The notes under the pieces were generated by a model. It was given only the letters and a program-made list of their open reading frames with translations, was not told the origin of the DNA and searched no databases. Below are positions 15,684 through 23,063 of a DNA stretch of 33,740 bases, piece after piece (positions within the stretch are counted from its first letter, which is position 1; every line of letters begins with the position of its first letter). The DNA lies in NCBI GenBank assembly GCA_031551045.1, contig JAVBOD010000104.1:1-33740 (forward strand). Direction: 5' to 3'. This stretch comes from JAVBOD01 sp031551045 (GTDB lineage: Bacteria > Bacteroidota > Bacteroidia > Bacteroidales > UBA932). The position numbers were made by a program, and so were the translations under genes.

Positions 15684-17081
15684 ATGAAAAACAAATACAT
15701 TGACTTAATTGAACAAAGTTTTGAATTTCCGCAAGATGAATTTCGCGTAGAAGAAAATGAATTATACTTTAACGACGTTCCTCTGATGGAGCTTATCAGG
15801 CAGTACGGAACTCCTTTAAAAATATCGTATCTACCCAAAATAAGCCGGCAAATTCAACGCGCCAAACGCATGTTCAATGTAGCGATGGCTAAAGTAGATT
15901 ATCAAGGGGAATACAACTATTGCTATTGTACCAAGAGCTCCCACTTCGAATTTGTCTTAGAAGAATGTCTTAAAAACGACATTCATCTAGAAACATCGTC
16001 GGCATTCGATTTAAACCTCATCGAGGCGCTCTTCGAACAAGGACTGATAGAAAAAGACCGATATATCATCTGTAATGGATTTAAAAAAGATATTTATCTT
16101 GAAAATATCGTTAATTTTCTAAATAACGGATGGAAAAATATTGTTCCCGTATTGGACAATATGGACGAATTGGAGAAAATTAAAAAATTGTCAACGGAGA
16201 AGTGTAAATTAGGCATTCGTATAGCGGCAGAAGAAGAACCCAAGTTTGAGTTCTATACTTCCCGCTTAGGAATCCGTTACAGCGATATCGTACCGTTTTA
16301 CCAAGAAAAAATTGCTACGGATAAACGATTCCAATTGAAGATGTTACATTTCTTCATCAATACCGGTATTCGCGACAACTCCTACTACTGGAATGAGTTG
16401 GCGAAATGTGTAAACGTTTATTGCGACCTGAAGAAAATATGCCCGGAACTCGATTCCTTAAATATAGGCGGAGGCTTTCCCATTAAAAACTCCATGAATT
16501 TCAACTATGATTATGAATACATGGCAGAGGAAATTATCGCCCAAATTAAAAGCATTTGTGCTCAACGAGAAGTAGAAGAGCCTCACATATTCAGCGAATT
16601 CGGAAGTTTCACCGTGGGAGAAAGCGGAGCGGTTATTTACGAAGTATTAGCTCAAAAACAACAGAATGACCGCGAACGTTGGTATATGATTGATAGTTCT
16701 TTTATGACTACCCTACCCGATACGTGGGCCATCAAACAACGTTTCATCCTGCTTCCCGTCAATAACTGGGATCGTGAATACAGACGTGTTTTCCTGGGAG
16801 GATTAACTTGCGATAGCCAGGATTATTACAACTCCGAAGCGCATGCCAATGCTATTTTCCTCCCTAAATTAAGCCGGAAAGATGAAGTTCCGCAATATAT
16901 CGGATTTTTCCATACCGGCGCTTACCAGGAATCTATCGGCGGATTCGGCGGAATACAACATTGCCTGCAGCCGGCCCCGAAACATATTATTGTGGACAGA
17001 GATAAAGACGGCGAATACACCACCAAGTTGTTCAGTAAAGAACAGACTTATAAATCAATGTTAAAGATTTTAGGATACTAG
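15684..17081 (+). CDS. Fold-III PLP-dependent decarboxylase, arginine-decarboxylase-like
   Basis: This cytosolic enzyme of the alanine-racemase/ODC fold has 465 residues. The PLP lysine is Lys84 in YCYCTKSSH, matching the YAxK motif of ODC. LETSSAFDLNLIEAL, HFFINTGIRDNS, the phosphate-binding NIGGGFP and EFGSF follow in family order. The C-terminal GLTCDSQDYYN carries the Cys-Asp pair of the active site across the dimer. It is shorter than E. coli SpeA (about 630 residues) but resembles the compact arginine-decarboxylase-like proteins of Bacteroidetes. Agmatine production for polyamine synthesis is the best guess. Ornithine, lysine or carboxyspermidine as substrate cannot be excluded. Its stop codon abuts that of the convergent glycosyltransferase gene. 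The deoxyhypusine-synthase-like gene at 10580 may serve the same pathway. Confidence 0.85.
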   Translation: MKNKYIDLIEQSFEFPQDEFRVEENELYFNDVPLMELIRQYGTPLKISYLPKISRQIQRAKRMFNVAMAKVDYQGEYNYCYCTKSSHFEFVLEECLKNDIHLETSSAFDLNLIEALFEQGLIEKDRYIICNGFKKDIYLENIVNFLNNGWKNIVPVLDNMDELEKIKKLSTEKCKLGIRIAAEEEPKFEFYTSRLGIRYSDIVPFYQEKIATDKRFQLKMLHFFINTGIRDNSYYWNELAKCVNVYCDLKKICPELDSLNIGGGFPIKNSMNFNYDYEYMAEEIIAQIKSICAQREVEEPHIFSEFGSFTVGESGAVIYEVLAQKQQNDRERWYMIDSSFMTTLPDTWAIKQRFILLPVNNWDREYRRVFLGGLTCDSQDYYNSEAHANAIFLPKLSRKDEVPQYIGFFHTGAYQESIGGFGGIQHCLQPAPKHIIVDRDKDGEYTTKLFSKEQTYKSMLKILGY

Positions 17082-18032
17082 CTAAATACGTTTATCTATC
17101 AGGTAAGTATTGCGTTCGCTGCTATTGCGCGACACCAACTCGCCGATAAATCCGGCTAAAAACAACTGAACACCCAACACTACGGCCAGTAACGCCAAGT
17201 AGAATAAGGGTTGGTCGGTCACCGGGCGAAACACCCCGCCTTGATGTTGGGCGACAAGCTTAGCCACGATAAGCCATATAGCTATGACGCCGCCAATCAG
17301 GAATATTAATGAACCGATGACACCGAAAAAGTGCATCGGTTTTTTTCCGAACTTCCCTACAAATACCACCGTCATCAAATCAAGGAAGCCGTTCACAAAA
17401 CGGGACATTCCAAATTTTGTTTTACCGTATTTACGCGGGCTGTGTTGCACCACATGCTCGCCGATATTCCTAAAACCGGACTGTTTCGCCAATACCGGAA
17501 TATAGCGGTGCATTTCGCCATACACTTCAATGCTTTTTACTACTTTATTCTTATAGGCTTTCAGGCCGCAATTAAAATCGTGTAGCTTAATTCCTGTTAC
17601 GCAACGCGCTGTGGTATTGAAAAATTTGGAAGGAATATTTTTAGCGATAGTCGAATCATAGCGCTTTTTCTTCCAGCCCGAAACCAAGTCATAACCATCT
17701 TCGGTGATCATTCTGTACAAGCCCGGAATTTCATCGGGGCTGTCCTGCAAATCGGCATCCATGGTAATAACCACATCGCCTTGCGCCGCCTGAAAGCCGC
17801 AGAAAAGCGCCGCTGATTTACCATAGTTTCTCCGAAAACAAATGCCGCGCACCAGCTTATTTTTTGCAGCTAATTGCTCAATCACACTCCATGAACCGTC
17901 ATTACTACCGTCGTCCACTAAAATCACTTCATACTTAAATTCATTTTCATGCATGACACGCTCAATCCATGCCAGCAATTCGGGCAACGACTCTTCTTCG
18001 TTATACAACGGAATAACTACGGAGATATTCAT
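17082..18032 (-). CDS. Family 2 glycosyltransferase, DPM/ArnC/GtrB type, membrane-anchored
   Basis: This 316-residue enzyme is likely to transfer a sugar to polyprenyl phosphate at the inner membrane. The GT-A domain starts MNISVVIPLYNEEESLPELL, with VDDGSNDGS and the metal-binding DADLQD motif. The acceptor side has HDFNCGLKAYK and EMHRYIPVLAKQSGF, typical of the dolichyl-phosphate-mannose-synthase/ArnC subgroup. Two C-terminal membrane segments (FFGVIGSLIFLIGGVIAIWL and LFYLALLAVVLGVQLFLAGF) match GtrB/ArnC topology. It follows a DUF4199 membrane protein by 13 nt and is probably its operon partner. It lacks a neighbouring flippase or acceptor transferase, so the sugar and final glycan are unknown. 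Confidence 0.92.
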   Translation of the reverse strand: MNISVVIPLYNEEESLPELLAWIERVMHENEFKYEVILVDDGSNDGSWSVIEQLAAKNKLVRGICFRRNYGKSAALFCGFQAAQGDVVITMDADLQDSPDEIPGLYRMITEDGYDLVSGWKKKRYDSTIAKNIPSKFFNTTARCVTGIKLHDFNCGLKAYKNKVVKSIEVYGEMHRYIPVLAKQSGFRNIGEHVVQHSPRKYGKTKFGMSRFVNGFLDLMTVVFVGKFGKKPMHFFGVIGSLIFLIGGVIAIWLIVAKLVAQHQGGVFRPVTDQPLFYLALLAVVLGVQLFLAGFIGELVSRNSSERNTYLIDKRI

Positions 18033-18045
18033 AGACTATTTAAAA

Positions 18046-18573
18046 TTACTCTTGTCCGGTAAAAGGATTGGGGTTTTTACGCATGGCAATAGCCGACGTA
18101 ATCAATGCTATAATAGCCGACACAACCATATTCGCAATAAAACCAAACAAGGTAGAAAGCCCCGGTTTTGAAAATCTCGCCGACATTTCCATAGCCATAT
18201 CTATCTGCTCTTGCGACATTCCTTTTTCATACAATTGTTGCTCCGTTAGTTCCATTACTTTTGAGGAATATTCAGGGTCTATCACATGCGTCAATAGTAA
18301 ACCGAAGGCGATAGAAACGAGGGTGTAAAATACAGCCACCATCATACTATACGAGAAAGCTTGGCCATATGATATGTAGTCGCCCAGCTCTTTTTTGCGA
18401 TAAGTGATGGCACTCCATAAGAGGCCAACAAATATAATTACATAGCTTAATAAAGAAAACGCTAATTTTTGCCCATAGAAGCCAAGCGCCCAATCGAGCA
18501 ACGAAAATACAATAAAACATAATCCGATGAGTAGCCCGTGCATAGCGGCACTACGTAAGAAAGGTGTTTTCAT
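18046..18573 (-). CDS. DUF4199 membrane protein
   Basis: This inner-membrane protein of 175 residues has about four hydrophobic helices (AMHGLLIGLCFIVFSLL, LLSYVIIFVGLLWSAITY, FSYSMMVAVFYTLVSIAFGLLL and FGFIANMVVSAIIALITSAIA). The pattern ITYRKKELGDYISYGQAF, with a Lys/Glu-rich loop between helices, fits the DUF4199 family, which is essentially restricted to Bacteroidetes and has no known function. An in-frame ATG at 18624 lies upstream of the -7 promoter element and would not be transcribed, so the ATG at 18573 (MKTPFLRSAAMHG) is chosen. It is followed 13 nt later by the glycosyltransferase gene, a pairing I believe recurs in Bacteroidetes but have not checked. Confidence 0.82.
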   Translation of the reverse strand: MKTPFLRSAAMHGLLIGLCFIVFSLLDWALGFYGQKLAFSLLSYVIIFVGLLWSAITYRKKELGDYISYGQAFSYSMMVAVFYTLVSIAFGLLLTHVIDPEYSSKVMELTEQQLYEKGMSQEQIDMAMEMSARFSKPGLSTLFGFIANMVVSAIIALITSAIAMRKNPNPFTGQE

Positions 18574-18601
18574 AAGTTTTAAAATTATAAAATTTATCTT
18601 A

Positions 18602-18609
18602 CAAAGATA
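18602..18609 (-). promoter_or_regulatory. -7 element of the DUF4199/glycosyltransferase promoter
   Basis: On the minus strand it reads TATCTTTG, 28 nt before the DUF4199 ATG. It shows that the longer frame starting at 18624 begins upstream of the promoter. Confidence 0.6.
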
Positions 18610-18623
18610 TAAAAAAAATTTCA

Positions 18624-18631
18624 TACCTTTG
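18624..18631 (+). promoter_or_regulatory. -7 element of the SRP RNA promoter
   Basis: TACCTTTG is a perfect TAnnTTTG match ending 4 nt before the predicted RNA 5' end, divergent from the DUF4199 promoter 14 bp away. Confidence 0.65.
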
Positions 18632-18635
18632 CACC

Positions 18636-18738
18636 GGAGTAAGTCTTACACGACCAGCTCCCGCTGAACTCCCCCAGGATCGGAAGGTAGCAAGGGTAGG
18701 TGGTTGTAGCGGTGCGATGTAAGTAGCTTACTCCTTTT
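18636..18738 (+). ncRNA. ffs: Signal recognition particle RNA (small bacterial 4.5S type)
   Basis: This is the RNA core of the signal recognition particle, which with Ffh targets membrane proteins. The apical Ffh-binding domain is recognisable from CAGGATCGGAAGGTAGCAAG (about 18675-18694), with the GGAA tetraloop and the conserved asymmetric internal loop. The ends pair as GGAGTAAG (18636-18643) with CTTACTCC (18727-18734), followed by a T-rich tail that probably terminates transcription. The length of about 100 nt fits the small bacterial SRP RNA without an Alu domain. Confidence 0.95.
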
Positions 18739-18764
18739 TATTTACCATTTTCTGAAATGGCTGA

Positions 18765-19643
18765 TTAGAGTATATTCAACGATTGTTCTTTTACCTTTTC
18801 CAGTTCGTCTTTCATTTGTACCACCATCTGCTGAATGTCGGCCTGATTAGCTTTCGAGCCCAGCGTATTGATTTCACGCCCCATTTCCTGAGCAATGAAA
18901 CCTAATTTGCGGCCGGGCGCTTCTTCTTTTTCCATCGTGGCGATAAAGTGTGCGCAATGTTGCCGCAGGCGCGTTTTTTCCTCGGTGATATCCAATTTTT
19001 CGAGATAATAAATCATCTCTTGTTCAAAACGGTTACGGTCGTAACCAATAGCGGAACTTATTTCTTTCAGGCTGTTTTCAATACGTTGCCGTATGCTTTC
19101 TACGCGCTGTTTCTCGAACGGCTCCACTTTTTCCAGTAATTGCAGAATAAGCCGAACGCGGTGCAAAATATCTTTGCAGAGCATTTCGCCTTCCGTTTTC
19201 CGGAACGTGTCGAAAGCTTTCAGAGCCTCCTGCAGGCAGGCAAAAAAAGCATCCCAGGAGTGCTCGTCCATCGCATCGTTATTGGCCGCCAACACATCCG
19301 GAAGACGCAGGATAGCCGGAAACATGGAGCTGTTATCAAATGGGATACCCATGTTGTAGGCCAATTCCTGCAATGTTTCGTAGTAGGCTTTAAAGGCGCC
19401 GGCGTTCACTTGCGCCGGTATCTCCTGCCCCGATGTTTCGGTTTGTACGGAAAAATCAACTTTCCCGCGTTGTATGACGGGCATCAATTCTCCACGGATT
19501 TGCGATTCTTTTTCGCGATAAAGCGCCGGAAGTTTCAGGTTTAAATCGAAACTTTTACTATTCAACGAACGAATTTCTATCGTGATTTTTCTCCCGGCTA
19601 CATTGCATTCGGCTTTTCCGTAGCCTGTCATTGATTTTGTCAT
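18765..19643 (-). CDS. yicC: YicC family endoribonuclease
   Basis: This cytosolic protein of 292 residues matches YicC length. It opens with MTKSMTGYGKAE, the strongly conserved family N-terminus, and has IEIRSLNSKSFDLNLKLP, then a coiled-coil-rich middle. The end has GRKLGFIAQEMGREINTLGSKA, the DUF1732 signature, followed by DIQQMVVQMKDELEKVKEQSLNIL. E. coli YicC has been reported to be an RNase acting in small-RNA turnover; that role here is by family. It lies 59 nt downstream of folB and is probably co-transcribed, with an additional -7 element at the folB end. In many bacteria yicC precedes gmk, but that gene is not seen here. Confidence 0.95.
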   Translation of the reverse strand: MTKSMTGYGKAECNVAGRKITIEIRSLNSKSFDLNLKLPALYREKESQIRGELMPVIQRGKVDFSVQTETSGQEIPAQVNAGAFKAYYETLQELAYNMGIPFDNSSMFPAILRLPDVLAANNDAMDEHSWDAFFACLQEALKAFDTFRKTEGEMLCKDILHRVRLILQLLEKVEPFEKQRVESIRQRIENSLKEISSAIGYDRNRFEQEMIYYLEKLDITEEKTRLRQHCAHFIATMEKEEAPGRKLGFIAQEMGREINTLGSKANQADIQQMVVQMKDELEKVKEQSLNIL

Positions 19644-19692
19644 AGAGGAATTATTTTAAGTAATTCGGTGGCTAATTTTTTTTAAGAATTTG

Positions 19693-19700
19693 CAAACGTA
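19693..19700 (-). promoter_or_regulatory. Possible -7 element for yicC
   Basis: On the minus strand it reads TACGTTTG, directly after the folB stop and 50 nt before yicC. No -33 box was identified. Confidence 0.35.
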
Positions 19701-19702
19701 TG

Positions 19703-20047
19703 TTACGAAATACTAACGGCAGCATATTCGACTTTACCGTCTAACGGCGGATTATGCTTTCGCACGGTCACCGCCGCTTTTTGAAGATATTGAATTTCGT
19801 GCAGCAAGGAACGGTGTATGCGCCCGGCCAGATGTTCCAATAAATTCGAGGGTTGTTTCATTTCGCGTTTCACAATATCATACACCTGCTGATAGTTAAC
19901 GGTATCTTCCAAATGGTCGGTATCTATTGCAGCATTGTCCGGTAAATATAATTGAACATCCACGCTAAATTGGTTACCATTGCTACGCTCCTCCGGAAAA
20001 TAGCCATGATACGCGAAGAAGTGCATGTTATGTAATTCGATGATCAT
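19703..20047 (-). CDS. folB: Dihydroneopterin aldolase FolB
   Basis: This folate-pathway enzyme cleaves 7,8-dihydroneopterin to 6-hydroxymethyl-dihydropterin and glycolaldehyde in the cytosol. The 114 residues are the family's usual size for one tunnelling-fold subunit. The start MIIELHNMHFFAYHGYFPEERSNGNQF contains the AYHG...E signature with the catalytic Glu. DTVNYQQVYDIV and LLEHLAGRI carry further pterin-binding residues, and the catalytic Lys is in TVRKHNPPL. It lies downstream of ppdK, separated by two hairpins, and upstream of yicC on the same strand. No other folate gene is in the window. Confidence 0.95.
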   Translation of the reverse strand: MIIELHNMHFFAYHGYFPEERSNGNQFSVDVQLYLPDNAAIDTDHLEDTVNYQQVYDIVKREMKQPSNLLEHLAGRIHRSLLHEIQYLQKAAVTVRKHNPPLDGKVEYAAVSIS

Positions 20048-20073
20048 ACGAAATTCTTATTATTAATACTATA

Positions 20074-20110
20074 AAACCTAACATCCCGATGTATCGGGGC
20101 TGTTAGGTTT
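20074..20110 (-). terminator. Terminator-like hairpin after ppdK
   Basis: A 10-bp stem (AAACCTAACA 20074-20083 with TGTTAGGTTT 20101-20110) is extended by CCCGAT/ATCGGG after one mismatch. Read on the minus strand it is followed by TTTTATAG, fitting a terminator between ppdK and folB. Confidence 0.6.
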
Positions 20111-20118
20111 GTATGATT

Positions 20119-20150
20119 AGATTTGACAAATTTTTAAATTTGTCAAATCT
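20119..20150. repeat. A/T-rich perfect palindrome after ppdK
   Basis: Perfect 15-bp arms (20119-20133 and 20136-20150) are separated by TT, just 9 nt beyond the ppdK stop. There is no T-run, so it may be an mRNA 3'-end stabiliser or a protein-binding palindrome rather than a terminator. Confidence 0.7.
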
Positions 20151-20158
20151 AAGTTTTG

Positions 20159-22906
20159 CTAGTTATTACCTTTAATAGCAGCTTGTGCGGCGGCCAAACG
20201 GGCAATGGGAACGCGGAACGGCGAGCAGCTCACATAGTTCATGCCGATTTGGTGGCAGAACTCTACCGACGAGGGTTCGCCGCCATGTTCGCCGCAAATA
20301 CCTACTTTCAGGTTCGGGCGGGTGGAGCGTCCTTTCACAATCGCAGAGCTTACCAACTGGCCAACGCCTTTGCGGTCAAGCACTTCGAACGGATCGTTTT
20401 TCAAGATGCCTTTTTCCAAATAAATCGGCAGGAACTTCGCTACGTCGTCGCGCGAATAACCATAAGTCATTTGCGTGAGGTCATTCGTCCCGAACGAGAA
20501 GAACTCGGCGCTTTCGGCAATGCGGTCGGCCGTAAGGGCGGCACGCGGCACTTCAATCATGGTACCCACTAAGAAGTCTATTCTGTCGTTGCGTTCTGCA
20601 AATACTTTGTCAGCCGTAGCACGGATAATATCTTCCTGCATTTTCAATTCATGCAGGTTGCCCGGCAGCGGCACCATGATTTCCGGAATGGCTTTGATGC
20701 CTTTCTTTTGCAGGTTCAACGCCGCTTCGATAATGGCGCGGGTTTGCATTTCTGTAATTTCAGGATACGTATTTCCCAAGCGGCAACCACGGTGTCCCAA
20801 CATCGGATTGGCTTCGGCCAACGAAAGTACGCGGGCGTGCACTTCCTCTACCGAGATATTTAATATCTTGGCCATTTCTTCCTGCCCTTTTTGGTCGTGC
20901 GGAACAAATTCGTGCAACGGCGGATCGAGCAGGCGCACGGTTACCGGAAGTCCCTGCATAGCTTCGAAAATTCCTTCGAAGTCGATACGTTGCAAGGGTA
21001 ACAGTTTATCTAAAGCGATACGGCGTCCGGCTTCGTCTTTCGCCAGAATCATTTCGCGCATGGCTTTGATTTTGTCTCCATCGAAAAACATGTGTTCCGT
21101 GCGGCAGAGCCCGATACCTTGTGCGCCAAATTCGCGGGCTACGCGCGAATCGTGCGGCGTATCGGCATTGGTACGCACCAACAGGCGGGCATATTTATCG
21201 GCCAATTTCATGATTTCGCCGAAGTCGCCGCTCAGTTCGGGCAACATTGTTTCTATTTTTCCGTCATAAACGCTACCGGTAGAGCCGTTCAGCGAAATCC
21301 AGTCGCCTTCTTTGTATTCTTTTCCGTCGATGTTCATCGTGCGTTTTTTGTAGTCCACCTGTATGGAACCGGCGCCCGATACGCAGCATTTCCCCATACC
21401 GCGGGCAACCACGGCAGCGTGCGATGTCATACCGCCGCGAGCCGTCAGGATACCTTGAGCTACGTTCATCCCTTTCAAATCTTCGGGTGAAGTTTCTACG
21501 CGCACCAGAATCACTTTTGCATGTTTATCTTTAGCCGCCCATGCTTCGGCATCGTCGGCAAAGAACACGATTTGCCCCGTGGCTGCGCCCGGCGAAGCAG
21601 GCAAGCCTTTGGCAATGAGTTTTGCCGAGGCCAATGCTTCCGTTTTGAATACGGGATGCAGCAATTCGTCTAATTTATTCGGTTCGCAACGCAATACGGC
21701 GGTTTGTTCGTCGATTAATTTTTCGTGCAACATGTCCACAGCAATTTTTACCATGGCAGCACCGGTGCGTTTGCCGTTGCGGGTTTGCAACATCCATAAT
21801 TTACCATCCTGAATGGTAAATTCGATGTCCTGCATATCGGTGTAATGTTGCTCCAAGTGGCGTTGTGTGTTGAACAAATCTTTGTAAACAGCCGGCATGG
21901 CTTCTTCTAATGAAGGATATTTCGAAGCGCGGTCGGCTTCGCTGACACCGGCCAGCACCGCCCATCGTTTCGAGCCTTCGATAGTAATTTGTTGCGGCGT
22001 GCGGATACCGGCCACCACGTCTTCGCCTTGTGCATTAATCAAATATTCGCCGTTGAAAAGATTTTCTCCGGTAGCGGCATCGCGTGTAAACGCTACGCCG
22101 GTAGCCGAGTTGTTACCCATGTTGCCGAATACCATGGCTTGTACGTTTACGGCAGTTCCCCATTCTTCGGGAATCTTATTGAGTTTACGATAAAGGATAG
22201 CGCGTGCATTCATCCATGAGTTGAACACGGCCATTACGGCACCCCACAATTGTTCCCATGGAGAAGTGGGGAAATCGCGGCCGGTGCTTTTTTTCACCGC
22301 GGCTTTGAATTGCGCCACCAGTTCTTTTAAATCGTCGGCTGTCAAATCCGTGTCGTTTTTCACGCCTTTCTTCACTTTCATATGGTCGATGATTTCTTCG
22401 AACGGATCTTCGTCGTCTTTGTTGGCGGGTTTCATGTCCAACACCACGTCGCCGTACATTTGTACAAAACGGCGGTACGAGTCCCAAGCAAAGCGCGGGT
22501 TGCCGCTTTTGGCAGCCAATGTTTCCACCGCTTCGTCGTTCAAGCCGAGGTTCAAAATCGTGTCCATCATCCCCGGCATGGAAGCGCGGGCGCCGGAACG
22601 CACAGATACCAATAACGGATTTTTATTGTCGCCGAATTTAGGGCCGGCTACGGCATCTTCCACTTGTTTCATCGCCGCTTCCACTTGCGGTTTAATCAAC
22701 CGGATTATTTCCGCCTCATCGCGACCCATCGCAAAATAATCATTACATACTTCGGTTGTAATCGTAAAACCCGGAGGAACCGGAATCCCGATTAAGTTCA
22801 TATCGGCCAGGTTGGCGCCTTTGCCACCCAGCAAGTCTTTCATTTTGCCATTTCCTTCGGCCGTTTTATTACCGAAAAAGTAAACACGTTTTTTTGATTG
22901 AGGCAT
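20159..22906 (-). CDS. ppdK: Pyruvate, phosphate dikinase
   Basis: This cytosolic enzyme interconverts pyruvate + ATP + Pi with PEP + AMP + PPi, linking glycolysis and gluconeogenesis in anaerobes. The 915 residues are slightly longer than usual (about 875). The N-terminal ATP-grasp domain has KTAEGNGKMKDLLGGKGANLADM and VSVRSGARASMPGMMDTILNLG. The swivelling phosphohistidine domain has GGMTSHAAVVARGMGKCCVSG with the catalytic His. The PEP-binding TIM barrel has LCRTEHMF, NPMLGHRGCRLG and FSFGTNDLTQMTYGYSRDD, and the C-terminal GICGEHGGEP holds the acid/base Cys. It has its own well-formed promoter and is divergent from dinB. The Thr/His phosphorylation site TSH is intact; no regulatory protein gene lies nearby. 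Confidence 0.97.
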   Translation of the reverse strand: MPQSKKRVYFFGNKTAEGNGKMKDLLGGKGANLADMNLIGIPVPPGFTITTEVCNDYFAMGRDEAEIIRLIKPQVEAAMKQVEDAVAGPKFGDNKNPLLVSVRSGARASMPGMMDTILNLGLNDEAVETLAAKSGNPRFAWDSYRRFVQMYGDVVLDMKPANKDDEDPFEEIIDHMKVKKGVKNDTDLTADDLKELVAQFKAAVKKSTGRDFPTSPWEQLWGAVMAVFNSWMNARAILYRKLNKIPEEWGTAVNVQAMVFGNMGNNSATGVAFTRDAATGENLFNGEYLINAQGEDVVAGIRTPQQITIEGSKRWAVLAGVSEADRASKYPSLEEAMPAVYKDLFNTQRHLEQHYTDMQDIEFTIQDGKLWMLQTRNGKRTGAAMVKIAVDMLHEKLIDEQTAVLRCEPNKLDELLHPVFKTEALASAKLIAKGLPASPGAATGQIVFFADDAEAWAAKDKHAKVILVRVETSPEDLKGMNVAQGILTARGGMTSHAAVVARGMGKCCVSGAGSIQVDYKKRTMNIDGKEYKEGDWISLNGSTGSVYDGKIETMLPELSGDFGEIMKLADKYARLLVRTNADTPHDSRVAREFGAQGIGLCRTEHMFFDGDKIKAMREMILAKDEAGRRIALDKLLPLQRIDFEGIFEAMQGLPVTVRLLDPPLHEFVPHDQKGQEEMAKILNISVEEVHARVLSLAEANPMLGHRGCRLGNTYPEITEMQTRAIIEAALNLQKKGIKAIPEIMVPLPGNLHELKMQEDIIRATADKVFAERNDRIDFLVGTMIEVPRAALTADRIAESAEFFSFGTNDLTQMTYGYSRDDVAKFLPIYLEKGILKNDPFEVLDRKGVGQLVSSAIVKGRSTRPNLKVGICGEHGGEPSSVEFCHQIGMNYVSCSPFRVPIARLAAAQAAIKGNN

Positions 22907-22958
22907 ATTCTATTGATTTTTAAAGATTAAAATATTCACTTATTATTTTTAAGGGTTG

Positions 22959-22989
22959 CAAAGATATGCTTTTTTCAGGACTTTTCAAA
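22959..22989 (-). promoter_or_regulatory. Complete -33/-7 promoter of ppdK
   Basis: On the minus strand TTTG (22986-22989) and TATCTTTG (22959-22966) are separated by 19 bp, close to the Bacteroides housekeeping consensus. This is the best-formed promoter in the window. Confidence 0.75.
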
Positions 22990-23048
22990 ATAACAAAAGA
23001 GGGACGAAATTAGCCGTTCAAAGAATAATTTCAAAAAATAAAATTGGC

Positions 23049-23056
23049 TAACTTTG
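23049..23056 (+). promoter_or_regulatory. -7 element of the dinB promoter, 7 nt from the start codon
   Basis: TAACTTTG is a perfect TAnnTTTG match. It ends only 7 nt before the dinB ATG, so the transcript should be leaderless or nearly so. Confidence 0.6.
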
Positions 23057-23063
23057 TCCAACT

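Noticed and set aside
18574..18624. Upstream extension of the DUF4199 gene
   Set aside because: The ATG at 18624 lies upstream of the -7 element at 18602-18609, and MKTPFLRSAAMHG fits better as the N-terminus.
20475..21269. 264-residue plus-strand frame antisense to ppdK
   Set aside because: It lies wholly inside ppdK, is Ser/Arg-rich with no domain, and arises from the codon bias of the opposite strand.
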